Shown: positions 17,690-26,741, counted from the stretch's first letter. The stretch: DNA of 64,000 bases from Christensenella sp. UBA7703 (GCA_002482505.1 DLGD01000036.1:55030-119029), one strand, 5' to 3'. Notes: a model not told the origin generated them from the letters alone. A program made the numbers and translations.

Positions 17690-19201
17690 ATGGCCTATTA
17701 TTTTGACGAACCGTCGCACACGTTTTCCGAATACCTGCTGGTGCCGAGCTATTCCTCCGCCGCGTGTACGCCGCAAAACGTGTCCCTCAAGACGCCGATC
17801 TGCAAGTTCCGCGTCGGCGAACAAAGCCCGCTGAACATGAGCATCCCGCTCGTCTCCGCCGTGATGCAATCCGTTTCCGGCGAAAAACTCGCCTCCGCTC
17901 TCGCGCGTGAAGGCGGCATCTCCTTCCTCTTTGTATCCCAATCCATCGAGTCGCAGGCCGCCATGGTGCGGACGGTTAAAAAATCCAAGTCCGGCTTTGT
18001 GAAGAGCGACAGCAACGTTACCCCGCAGCACACGATGGCGGACATCATGGCGCTGAAAGCGAAAACCGGACATTCCACCGTTGCGGTGACCGAAGACGGC
18101 ACGCCGTATGGCAAGCTCCTCGGCATTGTCACCAGCCGGGACTATCGCCCGAGCCGCATGGAACCGGGCACGCCGGTTCGTGATTTTATGACCCCGGTCG
18201 ACCGCCTCGTGTTCGGCACAGAAGGCATCTCCCTCACCGAGGCCAACGACATCATCTGGGAGCACAAGCTCAACGCGCTGCCCATCGTCTCGCGGGATGG
18301 CAGCATGGTCTGCTTCGTCTTCCGCAAGGACTATGATTCCCACAAAGAGAATCCCGGCGAGCTTCTGGACAGCCAGAAGCGATATATCGTCGGCGCGGGC
18401 ATCAACACAAAGGATTATGAGGAGCGCGTCCCCGCGCTGGTCGAGGCGGGCGCGGATGTGCTCTGCATCGATTCTTCCGAAGGTTTCACCGAATGGCAGG
18501 CGCGCACAATTGCGTTCATTCGTTCCCGCTATGGCGACAAGGTCAAGGTCGGCGCAGGCAACGTCGTGGACGCGGATGGGTTCCGCTATCTTGCGGATGC
18601 GGGCGCAGATTTCGTAAAGGTCGGCATCGGCGGAGGCAGCATCTGCATCACGCGCGAGGCAAAGGGAATCGGTCGCGGGCAGGCGACCGCCGTACAGGAT
18701 GTGGCTGCCGCGCGCGATCAATACGCCAAAGAGACGGGGATCTATGTGCCCGTGTGCTCGGATGGTGGCATCGTGCTGGACTATCACATCACGCTCGCGC
18801 TCGCAATGGGCGCGGATTTCTGCATGCTGGGCCGCTATTTTGCCCGCTGCGACGAGAGCCCGACGAGCAAGGTCTTCATCAACGGCAGCTACATGAAGGA
18901 ATATTGGGGAGAAGGCAGCGCCCGCGCGCGCAACTGGCAACGCTATGACAGCGGCGGCGAGGCAAAGCTCACATTTGAAGAGGGCGTGGACAGCTATGTC
19001 CCCTACGCGGGCAGTCTGCACCACAACGTGGAGCAGACGCTGAGCAAAGTGCGCTCGACGATGTGCAATTGCGGCGCGCTGAGCATCGCGGAACTCCGCG
19101 AAAAAGCGCGGCTCACGCTGGTTTCCGCTTCTACCTTGGCAGAAGGTGGCGCACACGACGTCATGCTTAAGGACAGAACCTACTACCGTTCATTTGAGTA
19201 A
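17690..19201 (+). CDS. guaB: IMP dehydrogenase
   Basis: 503-residue enzyme converting IMP to XMP with NAD, the committed step of guanine nucleotide synthesis. The (beta/alpha)8 barrel is interrupted by a pair of CBS domains (about residues 110-230: ADIMALKAKTGHSTVAV, GIVTSRDYR, VRDFMTPVDRLV). The catalytic loop is GGGSICITRE with nucleophile C319, and the NAD/IMP-binding segment is SDGGIVLDYH. It belongs to the longer clostridial variant that starts MAYYFDEPSHTFSEYL rather than the B. subtilis-like form. The start at 17690 follows GAAAGGA; the upstream part of the open frame carries the palindromes and is untranslated leader. It has its own terminator. Confidence 0.92.
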   Translation: MAYYFDEPSHTFSEYLLVPSYSSAACTPQNVSLKTPICKFRVGEQSPLNMSIPLVSAVMQSVSGEKLASALAREGGISFLFVSQSIESQAAMVRTVKKSKSGFVKSDSNVTPQHTMADIMALKAKTGHSTVAVTEDGTPYGKLLGIVTSRDYRPSRMEPGTPVRDFMTPVDRLVFGTEGISLTEANDIIWEHKLNALPIVSRDGSMVCFVFRKDYDSHKENPGELLDSQKRYIVGAGINTKDYEERVPALVEAGADVLCIDSSEGFTEWQARTIAFIRSRYGDKVKVGAGNVVDADGFRYLADAGADFVKVGIGGGSICITREAKGIGRGQATAVQDVAAARDQYAKETGIYVPVCSDGGIVLDYHITLALAMGADFCMLGRYFARCDESPTSKVFINGSYMKEYWGEGSARARNWQRYDSGGEAKLTFEEGVDSYVPYAGSLHHNVEQTLSKVRSTMCNCGALSIAELREKARLTLVSASTLAEGGAHDVMLKDRTYYRSFE

Positions 19202-19218
19202 ATAGCAGCGCTCGATAC

Positions 19219-19256
19219 AAAAACGCCGTAAGCATCGCAGCTTACGGCGTTTTTTT
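19219..19256. terminator. Intrinsic terminator, bidirectional
   Basis: A 15-bp stem (19219-19233 with 19240-19254) closes a 6-nt loop, with A-rich and T-rich flanks, so it can end both guaB and the converging glyoxalase gene. Confidence 0.93.
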
Positions 19257-19280
19257 ATCTCGTTGATTTTTGGTTTCTAC

Positions 19281-19646
19281 TTAGTGCTCTTTTGCGGGGA
19301 TGATCTCGATCCAATAGCCATCCGGGTCTTCGATGAAATAGATGCCCATATGCTCGTTGACGAACACAACGCAGCCCATCTCTTCGTGCAGTTTGCGCGC
19401 GGCTGCCATATCCTGCGCCGTCAGCGCGAGGTGAAACTCAGCCTCGCCGATGTCATACGCTCCCGTGCGCCCTTTTATATAGGTAAGCTCAAGCGAAAAC
19501 GTGCCGCTGCCATCGCCAAGGAACACTAGCGTGAAGTCGTCCGTATCCACCGTGCGAACCGGGTTGAGTCCAAGCGCCTTCTTGTAAAAGTCGAGACTCG
19601 TATTCAGGTCGCGCACGTTGAAGTTGAAATGATCAAATCGAAACAT
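19281..19646 (-). CDS. gloA: Glyoxalase I / VOC-family lyase
   Basis: 121-residue vicinal-oxygen-chelate protein of the size and layout of bacterial lactoylglutathione lyase. The four metal ligands expected for glyoxalase I are visible: H6, E53 (LELTY), H72 (FHLAL) and E114 (WIEIIP), close to the E. coli pattern. The DPDGYWIEI ending is typical. Most Clostridia lack glutathione, so the thiol partner, if it is a true glyoxalase, could be another low-molecular-weight thiol. The ATG at 19646 has AGGAG 10 nt upstream; a TTG at 19655 is too close to that site. Confidence 0.82.
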   Translation of the reverse strand: MFRFDHFNFNVRDLNTSLDFYKKALGLNPVRTVDTDDFTLVFLGDGSGTFSLELTYIKGRTGAYDIGEAEFHLALTAQDMAAARKLHEEMGCVVFVNEHMGIYFIEDPDGYWIEIIPAKEH

Positions 19647-19655
19647 AGAGAGCAA

Positions 19656-20044
19656 TCTCCTTTTCTTCTACTTGTTCCTATTATATCAGATCGCCCTATC
19701 CTCATGCGCGCTTCTTGAAATATCCGCTCCGCGGAGCATGAAACGGCGTATAACATCTTCTCATATGAGTAAATATACCTGATTTACGAACTTATGCACT
19801 TAATTTTCGTTTATTTTTCTCAAAAAGTAGCCCCGAAACGACGCTTCAATCTGGATTTTGTGTCGACGTAACCGAACGCACATAGATAAGGGATCGCATC
19901 AATTCATGTATTCCATGCGTAACAGCCATGCATAAAAGCACTTTCTGTTTGTTTTAATACGATTTGCAGCTTGATTGTTGCACAATATCGGCGGATATTC
20001 GAAAATGCATCATATATTATATAAAATTAAACATATATAATATA
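19656..20044. other. Gene-free AT-rich interval upstream of the first Liv operon
   Basis: I see no gene here. The last 60 nt are strongly AT-rich (runs such as TATATTATATAAAATTAAAC) directly upstream of the -35 box, resembling an UP element. Confidence 0.5.
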
Positions 20045-20073
20045 TTGACAATGCGATCTGCGTTCTTTATAAT
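20045..20073 (+). promoter_or_regulatory. Consensus sigma-A promoter of the first Liv operon
   Basis: TTGACA (20045-20050), exactly 17 nt, TATAAT (20068-20073): a full match to consensus, with an AT-rich upstream region. It predicts very strong expression of the binding protein. A small hairpin TGATTA/TAATCA follows in the leader near 20092-20113. Confidence 0.9.
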
Positions 20074-20150
20074 CATGCATAACACATTGGCGTGATTATT
20101 AGTAGGGTAATCATAGCCATTTTTGTTTATTATCGAAGGAGGAAATTAAA

Positions 20151-21392
20151 ATGAGGAAACTTCTCAGTTTGCTGCTCGTCCTGGCCCTCGCGTTCAGCGT
20201 GATCGCCTGCGCAGCGCCCGCCCCGGCAGCCACCGAGGCGACCGAAGCCCCCGCGGCTGAAGCCACCGAAGCCCCCGCAGCCGAAGAAGCGGCGGCGCCG
20301 GCTGGCGACGGCATCACCCTCGGTGTCATCTCGCCGAACACCGGTGCCCTTGCGGTTTACGGCGCAGCCGTGACCACCGCCGTCGATCTCGCGGTCAGCG
20401 AAATCAACGCTGCGGGCGGCATCCTCGGCCAGCAGGTCTCCGTCATCAACACCGACGACCAGTTTGACCCGGCAGAGACGCTCAACGCGTTCAACTCCCT
20501 CGTGTCTCAGGGCGTTGGTCTCATCCTCGGCTCCGTTACCTCGGGCTGCACCTCCGCGATCACCGGGGCTGCCAACGAGGAAGGCGTCGTTCTGCTCACG
20601 CCGTCCGCAACGGCTGACAGCATCACGACCGAAGATGACTACGTGTTCCGTGCCTGCTATGCAGACGGTTTCCAGGGCGCAATCGCAGCCTACTATGCAA
20701 AGAGCGCGGGCTACACCGATGTCGGCGTCGTCTACTGCGCAGCGGACACCTATTCCAAGGGTCTGTACGATTCCTTTGCAGCGGCAGCGGCGACCTACGG
20801 CCTGAACATCAAAGCCGTCGAATCCACCGCCTCCCTGGATGTCCAGGATTACACCAACCAGTTTGCCTCCATGGTCAGCTCTGGCGTGCAGTTCGTCTAT
20901 GCGCCGTACTACTATGACGTCATCGGCCCATACATCGTTACCCAGGCGCGCGCCGCCGGTTACACCGGCATCATCATGGGCGCTGACGGTTATGACGGCA
21001 CGCCGGATTACGTCGTCGAAGGCGCGGATCTGACCGCCTTCAACAACGTCTACTGGACCAACCACTATGATCCGTCCGATACGGACCCCGCCGTTCAGAA
21101 GTTCGTTGCGGCATACAAGGCAATGTTCAACTCCACGCCGAACGCGATCTCCGCGCTAGCATATGACGCGGTCTATATGTACAAAGCGGCCATCGAAAAG
21201 GCTGGCTCCGCCGACCCGGCAGCCGTCCGCGACGCCCTCGCCGATACCTCCGCCGTGTACTCCGGCGTGACCGGAACCTTCTCGCTCGATGCGACCGGCA
21301 CCCCGACGAAGGGCGCCGCCATCCTCTCCTTCGCTTCTGACGGCACCACCGTCACCACGAAGCTGGTCGACGTCATCAAGGAACTCAAATAA
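20151..21392 (+). CDS. livJ: Branched-chain amino acid ABC transporter, substrate-binding lipoprotein
   Basis: 413-residue receptor. A lipoprotein signal peptide ends in the lipobox SVIAC with lipidated C20. A flexible linker rich in Ala/Glu follows, with a repeated ATEAPAAE unit. From about residue 55 the protein is a type I periplasmic-binding fold of the Leu/Ile/Val family (ITLGVISPNTGALAVYG, INAAGGILGQQV). It captures the amino acid outside and delivers it to LivH/LivM. The family also contains urea and amide receptors, so substrate assignment rests on the complete livHMGF set. It is the first gene of the operon, with AAGGAGG before the ATG. Confidence 0.93.
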   Translation: MRKLLSLLLVLALAFSVIACAAPAPAATEATEAPAAEATEAPAAEEAAAPAGDGITLGVISPNTGALAVYGAAVTTAVDLAVSEINAAGGILGQQVSVINTDDQFDPAETLNAFNSLVSQGVGLILGSVTSGCTSAITGAANEEGVVLLTPSATADSITTEDDYVFRACYADGFQGAIAAYYAKSAGYTDVGVVYCAADTYSKGLYDSFAAAAATYGLNIKAVESTASLDVQDYTNQFASMVSSGVQFVYAPYYYDVIGPYIVTQARAAGYTGIIMGADGYDGTPDYVVEGADLTAFNNVYWTNHYDPSDTDPAVQKFVAAYKAMFNSTPNAISALAYDAVYMYKAAIEKAGSADPAAVRDALADTSAVYSGVTGTFSLDATGTPTKGAAILSFASDGTTVTTKLVDVIKELK

Positions 21393-21420
21393 CGAAGCAT
21401 TCGCAAGCAGCTATATTGGC

Positions 21421-21454
21421 AAAAGGAGGCGAGGCTCACGCCGCGCCTCCTTTT
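21421..21454 (+). terminator. Intra-operon hairpin between livJ and livH
   Basis: An 11-bp stem AAAAGGAGGCG (21421-21431) with CGCCTCCTTTT (21444-21454) is followed only by CCGTTAATTT. It probably acts as a partial terminator or mRNA 3'-end stabiliser, giving more binding protein than membrane parts. Confidence 0.75.
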
Positions 21455-21483
21455 CCGTTAATTTCGAAAGGCGGAACGAACAA

Positions 21484-22380
21484 GTGAGCACATTTTTGCA
21501 AACACTGTTTGTCGGGCTTCGACTCGGGAGCATCTATGCACTCGTCGCACTCGGCTACACCATGGTCTACGGCATCATCCGTTTGATCAACTTTGCCCAT
21601 GGCGACTTCATCATGGTCGGCGGCTATACGATGATCTTCACCATTCCGGTGATGGTATCACTTGGCCTTCCGGTCTGGGTCTCCGTTTTTCTCGCGATTT
21701 TGGTTTGCGCGCTCGTCGGTATGTCCACAGAGCTGATTGCCTACCGTCCCGTCCGCAAGAAAGGCACCTCGATGACGGCGCTCATTACGGCAATCGCGGT
21801 CAGTCTCTTACTGGAAAACCTTGCGCAGGCAATTCCTCAGATCGGCCCGAACCCGAAGGTTGCGAGCCAGATTTTCACAGCGGGCGGCATTCGCATTGCC
21901 GATGTCACGCTGGACTGGACGACGATGCTCACCATCTTTATCAGCATTGTCGTCATGGTTGCCCTCTACCAGTTTACACAGAAAACAAAGATCGGCCGCG
22001 CGATGCGTTGCGTCTCCGAGGATAAACCCGCGTCGATCCTCATGGGCATCAACGTCAACCGCACGATCGTGACGACGTTTGCCATCGGTTCCGGCCTCGC
22101 CGCGATTGCCGCTCTCATGTATATTGCCCAGTATCCCAAGGTCTACACGACCATGGGTTCCATGCTGGGCCTCAAGGCCTTCGTCTCCGCCGTGCTCGGC
22201 GGCATCGGCATCATCCCCGGCGCAATGCTCGGGGGATTTGTCATCGGCCTTGTCGAATCCTTCACCACCAGCTATGTCAGCTCAAGCATGGCGGATGCGT
22301 TCGTGTTTCTCATTCTCATCGTCGTGCTGATCATCAAACCTGCCGGAATCCTTGGAAAGAACATGGGTGAGAAAGTATGA
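21484..22380 (+). CDS. livH: Branched-chain amino acid ABC transporter permease LivH
   Basis: 298-residue integral membrane protein with about eight hydrophobic segments. It shows the family N-terminus (GLRLGSIYALVALGYTMVYG) and the signature INFAHGDFIMVGGY. In the second half, the cytoplasmic loop preceding LGGIGIIPGAMLGG contacts the ATPases. The start is a GTG at 21484; the open frame upstream of it spans the intra-operon hairpin and is not coding. It overlaps livM by ATGA. Confidence 0.92.
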   Translation: MSTFLQTLFVGLRLGSIYALVALGYTMVYGIIRLINFAHGDFIMVGGYTMIFTIPVMVSLGLPVWVSVFLAILVCALVGMSTELIAYRPVRKKGTSMTALITAIAVSLLLENLAQAIPQIGPNPKVASQIFTAGGIRIADVTLDWTTMLTIFISIVVMVALYQFTQKTKIGRAMRCVSEDKPASILMGINVNRTIVTTFAIGSGLAAIAALMYIAQYPKVYTTMGSMLGLKAFVSAVLGGIGIIPGAMLGGFVIGLVESFTTSYVSSSMADAFVFLILIVVLIIKPAGILGKNMGEKV

Positions 22381-23528
22381 TCAAAAGCAGAACAACACAG
22401 GGGTATCTCCTCAACACGTTGGTCATCGCCATCCTTCTGATCGGATTTTCGTTCATCAAGGAGAGCTTTGGCAAGGCGGGCGATTTCAAGCTCATCATCG
22501 CGCCGAGCATTTGGCAGTGCTGCTACCTGATCATTCTTGCGGCCTCTCTCAACCTCACGCTCGGATTTCTGGGGCAGCTCTCGCTGGGCCACTGCGGCTT
22601 TATGGCGATCGGCGCCTATTCCGCGGCGCTCATCTCGCTTGCCGCAGAACGCGGGGGCGTGTTTACGGAAAAGAGCGGTGCCGCGTTTATTCTCGTGCTG
22701 GTGGGATGCATCCTTGCAGCCGGCGTGCTAGCCGCGCTGGTTGGCCTGCTCGTCGGTATTCCGGCGTTGCGTCTCAAGGGCGATTACCTCGCCATCATCA
22801 CGCTGGGCTTTGGTATGATCATCGTCAACATCATCAACAACCTGCCGTTTGCCGGGCAGGAAGGCCTCGCGATTGGGTCCGCCTCCGCGTCGTTGTATAA
22901 AAACGGGCTTGGCTTCGGCACCGCGCTGAAGGTCACCTACGTCTGGGTGGCAATTGCGGTCACGCTGATCTGCGTGGCGATGATGTTCATGTTCGTCCGT
23001 TCCAAGTATGGCAGAGCCATCCGTGCCATCCGGGATGACGAGATTGCATCCTCCGCCTCCGGCATCAACACATCATTTTATAAGGTATTTACTTTCGCCT
23101 ATTCCGCATTTTTCGCCGGTGTTGCGGGCGCGCTGTATGCTTGCGCAAACGCGACGCTCTCCACCGCATCGTTCGCGTTTTCCAACGGCGGCATCCTCAA
23201 CTCCACATTCGTAGTCGTCATGGTCGTCCTCGGTGGCATGGGATCGCTGACCGGCTCAATCGTCGCCGCAATCATCATGTTCTTCGTCAACTATCAGATC
23301 AAGAACGGCCTTTGGGTGAAGCTGCTTCCGATGTGGATGCAAAACATCTTCGCTTTCCCGATGCTCGTGTACGCTGTCGTGCTCGTCATCGTGATCATGT
23401 TCCGCCCGAAAGGCATCTTCGGCACCTATGAGCTCTCGCTTCGAAATTTCTTCTCGGACATGAAGAAGCAGCGCCAGAACCGGCTGGCTCAAAAACAGGA
23501 AAGCAAGGAGGCGCTGAACCATGAGTGA
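22377..23528 (+). CDS. livM: Branched-chain amino acid ABC transporter permease LivM
   Basis: 383-residue membrane protein, about ten hydrophobic segments. Family signatures are LNLTLGFLGQLSLGHCGFMAIGAY, shortened here to its core GQLSLGHCGFMAIGAY, the RAIRDDEIAS loop that binds the ATPase, and GGMGSLTGSIVAA. The charged C-terminal tail (about 40 residues, rich in Lys, Arg and Gln) is cytoplasmic. It pairs with LivH to form the translocation path. Translation is coupled to livH and to livG through overlapping ends. Confidence 0.92.
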   Translation: MIKSRTTQGYLLNTLVIAILLIGFSFIKESFGKAGDFKLIIAPSIWQCCYLIILAASLNLTLGFLGQLSLGHCGFMAIGAYSAALISLAAERGGVFTEKSGAAFILVLVGCILAAGVLAALVGLLVGIPALRLKGDYLAIITLGFGMIIVNIINNLPFAGQEGLAIGSASASLYKNGLGFGTALKVTYVWVAIAVTLICVAMMFMFVRSKYGRAIRAIRDDEIASSASGINTSFYKVFTFAYSAFFAGVAGALYACANATLSTASFAFSNGGILNSTFVVVMVVLGGMGSLTGSIVAAIIMFFVNYQIKNGLWVKLLPMWMQNIFAFPMLVYAVVLVIVIMFRPKGIFGTYELSLRNFFSDMKKQRQNRLAQKQESKEALNHE

Positions 23529-24294
23529 AGAACGCAAGCCCATCCTCGAAACCCGAAAGCTCGGCATCACCTTCGGCGGGCTGGTCGCGGTTTCCGATTT
23601 TAACATCAAGATCTTCAAAGGCGAACTGGTGGGGCTCATCGGCCCGAACGGCGCGGGCAAAACTACGGTGTTCAACATGCTCACGGGCGTATATAAGCCA
23701 ACCGAAGGCTCGGTGCTACTCGATGGCCATGTGCTCAATGGCAAAAAGACGCATCAGTTCGTTGCGGCTGGCGTTGCGCGGACATTCCAAAACATCCGCC
23801 TCTTTAAGCAGATGACGGTGTTGGAAAACGTGCTCGCCGCGTTCACGAAGGACATCAAGTATAACATGATCGATTCCCTCTTTCGCACACCGCGTTTCTG
23901 GAAAACGGAGAAAGAGCTCGCCGCCAAAGCGCTCGATCTACTCTCGATCTTCCATCTGGAAGACAAGGCGGACTATATCGCGGCAAACCTGCCATACGGG
24001 CAGCAGCGGAAGCTGGAGATTGCCCGCGCTCTGGCAACGGATATGAAACTGCTGCTGCTGGATGAACCCGCGGCCGGCATGAACCCGACGGAGACCGCCG
24101 AACTTCTGGATTGCATCAACGCGATTCGCAACCGCTTCGGCATCGCGATTTTGCTCATCGAACACGATATGTCGCTCGTCATGAACATCTGCGAGCGCAT
24201 TCAGGTCATCGACTACGGCGTGACAATTGCCGAAGGATTGCCCGAAGAGATCGCGAAAAATCCCAAGGTCATCGCGGCCTATCTTGGACAGTAG
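23521..24294 (+). CDS. livG: Branched-chain amino acid ABC transporter ATPase LivG
   Basis: 257-residue ABC ATPase. Walker A is GPNGAGKTT, the Q-loop lies in RTFQNIRLF, the signature is atypical (LPYGQQRKLEIARAL), as usual for LivG, and Walker B is LLLLDEPAAGMNPTET. The H-loop follows in LIEHDMSLV. It has the LivG-type insertion between Q-loop and signature. It forms a heterodimer with LivF and powers uptake. It overlaps livM by 8 nt. Confidence 0.94.
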   Translation: MSEERKPILETRKLGITFGGLVAVSDFNIKIFKGELVGLIGPNGAGKTTVFNMLTGVYKPTEGSVLLDGHVLNGKKTHQFVAAGVARTFQNIRLFKQMTVLENVLAAFTKDIKYNMIDSLFRTPRFWKTEKELAAKALDLLSIFHLEDKADYIAANLPYGQQRKLEIARALATDMKLLLLDEPAAGMNPTETAELLDCINAIRNRFGIAILLIEHDMSLVMNICERIQVIDYGVTIAEGLPEEIAKNPKVIAAYLGQ

Positions 24295-24304
24295 GAGGCG
24301 GAGC

Positions 24305-25009
24305 ATGCTAGAGATTAAAGACATCCACGTTTACTACGGCGCAATCCACGCCATCAAAGGTATCACGATCACCGTCAACGACGGCGAGCTGGTCTCCCTC
24401 GTCGGCGCAAACGGTGCGGGCAAGACGACGATTTTGCACACCATCTCGGGGCTGCTGCGCGCAACCTCCGGCGATATTCTGCTCGACGGCAAAAGCCTGC
24501 AGAAAGTACCCGCAAACAGCATCATCAATATGGGACTAGCGCATGTTCCGGAAGGGCGCCATATTTTTTCTCGCATGACGGTAGAGGAAAACCTACGCAT
24601 GGGGGCGTATATTATTAATGATACGAAACGCATCAGTGATAACATGGAAAAGGTGTTTCACCATTTTCCGCGGCTCAAGGAACGCTGCCGCCAACTCGGC
24701 GGCACGCTCTCCGGCGGCGAACAGCAAATGCTCGCAACCGGCCGCGCGCTGATGACAGACCCCAAGATCCTGCTCATGGATGAACCCTCCATGGGACTTT
24801 CGCCGATTCTTGTCAACGAGATTTTCACCATCATCGAGCAACTCCACAACAGCGGAATCACGATTTTGCTCGTCGAGCAAAACGCGAAGAAGGCGCTTGC
24901 CGTTGCAGACCGCGCCTATGTGCTCGAAACGGGTAAAATCTCGATGAGCGGCTCGGCAAAAGAATTGGCTGAGGACGATAGGGTTCGCAAGGCATACCTT
25001 GGCGCATAA
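24305..25009 (+). CDS. livF: Branched-chain amino acid ABC transporter ATPase LivF
   Basis: 234-residue ABC ATPase. Walker A is GANGAGKTT, the family segment LAHVPEGRHIFSRMTV surrounds the Q-loop, the signature is LSGGEQQMLATGRAL and Walker B LLMDEPSMGLSP. The start at 24305 follows TAGGAGGCGG. It is the last transport gene of the operon and is followed 30 nt later by the cytidylate-kinase-like gene without a terminator between them. Confidence 0.94.
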   Translation: MLEIKDIHVYYGAIHAIKGITITVNDGELVSLVGANGAGKTTILHTISGLLRATSGDILLDGKSLQKVPANSIINMGLAHVPEGRHIFSRMTVEENLRMGAYIINDTKRISDNMEKVFHHFPRLKERCRQLGGTLSGGEQQMLATGRALMTDPKILLMDEPSMGLSPILVNEIFTIIEQLHNSGITILLVEQNAKKALAVADRAYVLETGKISMSGSAKELAEDDRVRKAYLGA

Positions 25010-25039
25010 CGCGCCAACCGGAAAGGAGACTGGATTTCG

Positions 25040-25666
25040 ATGGCACACTATGTGATCACGATTGCGCGCGAAAAAGGCAGCGGCGGGTACGACATCGCAC
25101 AAAAGCTCTCCGACAGACTGAACATTCCGTTCTACGACCGCAAGCTTTTGCGCATCGCCTCCGACGTGAGCGGCATCAACGAGCGGCTCTTTGGCGAGGT
25201 GGACGAGCGGCTTGGCAAGCACGAGATGATGCGTGCCGCGCAGAAGGTGTACACGGGCGAAGTTTTGCCGCCGGATAGCGACAATTACACGAGCCAGCAA
25301 AACCTCTTCCAGTTTCAGGCAAAGATCATTACGGAGCTTGCCGAAATCAGCAGCTGCATCATCCTTGGCCGCTGCGCGGACCAAATTCTCAAAGGCAAGC
25401 CGTATCTGCTGCGCACGTTCATCCACGCACCCCTAGAGGCACGCATTGCGCGGGTTGCGCACTATTCCCTCGCCTGGACGGAGGCGGAGGTCAAAAAGTA
25501 CATCTGCGATCAGGACGAAAACCGCGCGGAGTACTATCGCTTTTACACCGGCGAAAGCTGGCGTGACGCGAGCCATTTTGACATCAGTCTCGACTCCGCA
25601 GCGCTTGGCGAGGACGGTTGTGTCGAGCGCATCATCCAAGCACTGCCGATCTTTACCAAAGGATAA
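25040..25666 (+). CDS. Cytidylate kinase-like family protein
   Basis: 208-residue P-loop protein of the AAA_26 / cytidylate kinase-like group. The P-loop is the degenerate IAREKGSGGYDIA rather than GxxGxGK, typical of the group, followed by FYDRKLL and ILGRCADQIL. True CMP kinases have a lysine-bearing P-loop and a different NMP-binding region, so the name reflects fold, not proven activity. It shares the Liv operon transcript, with GAAAGGAG before the start, and is followed by the operon terminator. Similar genes sit next to transport or regulatory genes in many Clostridia with no assigned role. Confidence 0.8.
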   Translation: MAHYVITIAREKGSGGYDIAQKLSDRLNIPFYDRKLLRIASDVSGINERLFGEVDERLGKHEMMRAAQKVYTGEVLPPDSDNYTSQQNLFQFQAKIITELAEISSCIILGRCADQILKGKPYLLRTFIHAPLEARIARVAHYSLAWTEAEVKKYICDQDENRAEYYRFYTGESWRDASHFDISLDSAALGEDGCVERIIQALPIFTKG

Positions 25667-25689
25667 GGCGGCAACCGATTCTGTCTTGC

Positions 25690-25718
25690 AAAGGCTGCCT
25701 GAAAATGGCAGCCTTTTT
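25690..25718 (+). terminator. Intrinsic terminator ending the first Liv operon
   Basis: AAAGGCTGCC (25690-25699) pairs with GGCAGCCTTT (25707-25716), followed by TT and A. Confidence 0.92.
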
Positions 25719-25753
25719 ACGCAAATGAGACTCCATTCGTTTCGAGGTGCTCT

Positions 25754-26122
25754 ATGAATTTACAAACGTTGCCGCAGGCGTTCTCCGTCTGCCAGATTCC
25801 AGATCTCTCCCAAGTCGATTTCACCCGTCCCTACGTCTTTTTATCAAAAACCGACGAGGAGCTTTCCCTCGTCTGTGAAACGGGCGCCGTCCCCCAAGCC
25901 ACCCTCGCGCGCGAGGATGGTTGGCGCGCGCTGCGCGTGCAGGGAGTACTTGAGTTTTCTCTGGTCGGCATCCTCGCCTCTCTTTCCACAATTCTCGCAC
26001 AGGCGGGCATCAGCATCTTCGCTGTCTCCACCTATAATACGGACTATCTGCTCACGAAGGGGACTGATTTTTCGCATGCTTGTGCGGTGCTCTCCGGCGC
26101 GGGGTATGCTATTTTGGAATAA
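25754..26122 (+). CDS. ACT-domain protein
   Basis: 122-residue protein. The N-terminal 60 residues form a small domain (PYVFLSKTDEELSLVCE). Residues 65-122 have the ACT pattern (LVGILASLSTILAQAGISIFAVSTYNTDY, cited in part: ISIFAVSTYNTDYLLT) seen in the CASTOR-like single-polypeptide ACT proteins of bacteria. ACT domains bind amino acids at dimer interfaces, so an amino acid sensor or a small regulatory subunit is plausible, in keeping with the adjacent amino acid importer. No enzyme domain is fused. It follows the Liv terminator and appears to be transcribed separately. Confidence 0.8.
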   Translation: MNLQTLPQAFSVCQIPDLSQVDFTRPYVFLSKTDEELSLVCETGAVPQATLAREDGWRALRVQGVLEFSLVGILASLSTILAQAGISIFAVSTYNTDYLLTKGTDFSHACAVLSGAGYAILE

Positions 26123-26244
26123 TGCCTGTTTTGAGCATTTTTTCGCGTTTACTCCCTTGCATTTCGTGCCCTATCCACATAAGATGAAGAGGCAGCAATT
26201 CTTTATCGCGCAGCTCTGCGCAATATGTAAGGAGAACACAAACC

Positions 26245-26712
26245 ATGACACAAGACGAACGGTTTATGAAGGAGGCCATCCGCCTCTCTGCGCAGGCAGT
26301 TGCCCATGGTAACGAGCCCTTTGGCGCGGTGTTGGTCAAGGACGGTGAGATCGTATTCACCAACGAAAACCAGATCTACACGTGTTCCGATCCGACCTAT
26401 CACGCGGAAGCTGGCTTGCTTAGAAACTTCTGCGCGGCTGAGCGCATCACCGACCTGACCGACTATACGCTCTATTCCAGCTGTGAACCGTGTTTCATGT
26501 GCTGCGGCGCGATGGTTTGGGCAAAGCTCGGCAGGCTTGTCTTCGGCGCAAGCGACATCGACCTGTGCGATATCATCGGCAAAGCGGGCAGCGACTGCTG
26601 CGACATCGTCTTTTCCCACTCTGTGCACAAGCCTCAGGTAACAGGTGGTATCCTGCGGGATGAAGCCATCGCGATCCTGTCCGGTTATTTTTCGAAAATT
26701 GAAAAAGGCTGA
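26245..26712 (+). CDS. Nucleoside / guanine deaminase-like protein
   Basis: 155-residue zinc deaminase of the cytidine/deoxycytidylate deaminase fold. The zinc site is H53-A-E55 (E55 as proton shuttle) and C83xxC86 in SSCEPCFMC. The pattern EPFGAVLV with a C-terminal GGIL resembles guanine deaminases and related nucleoside deaminases rather than tRNA adenosine deaminase TadA. The substrate is not certain. It stands alone, with AAGGAGA before the start and a strong terminator after it. Confidence 0.85.
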   Translation: MTQDERFMKEAIRLSAQAVAHGNEPFGAVLVKDGEIVFTNENQIYTCSDPTYHAEAGLLRNFCAAERITDLTDYTLYSSCEPCFMCCGAMVWAKLGRLVFGASDIDLCDIIGKAGSDCCDIVFSHSVHKPQVTGGILRDEAIAILSGYFSKIEKG

Positions 26713-26741
26713 TTGTTACCTTTTCCGCAACGCAACGTCAT

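Noticed and set aside
17573..19156. 527-codon minus-strand frame opposite IMP dehydrogenase
   Set aside because: A GC-rich antisense shadow of a confidently identified gene; composition is His/Arg/Asp-rich without any family pattern.
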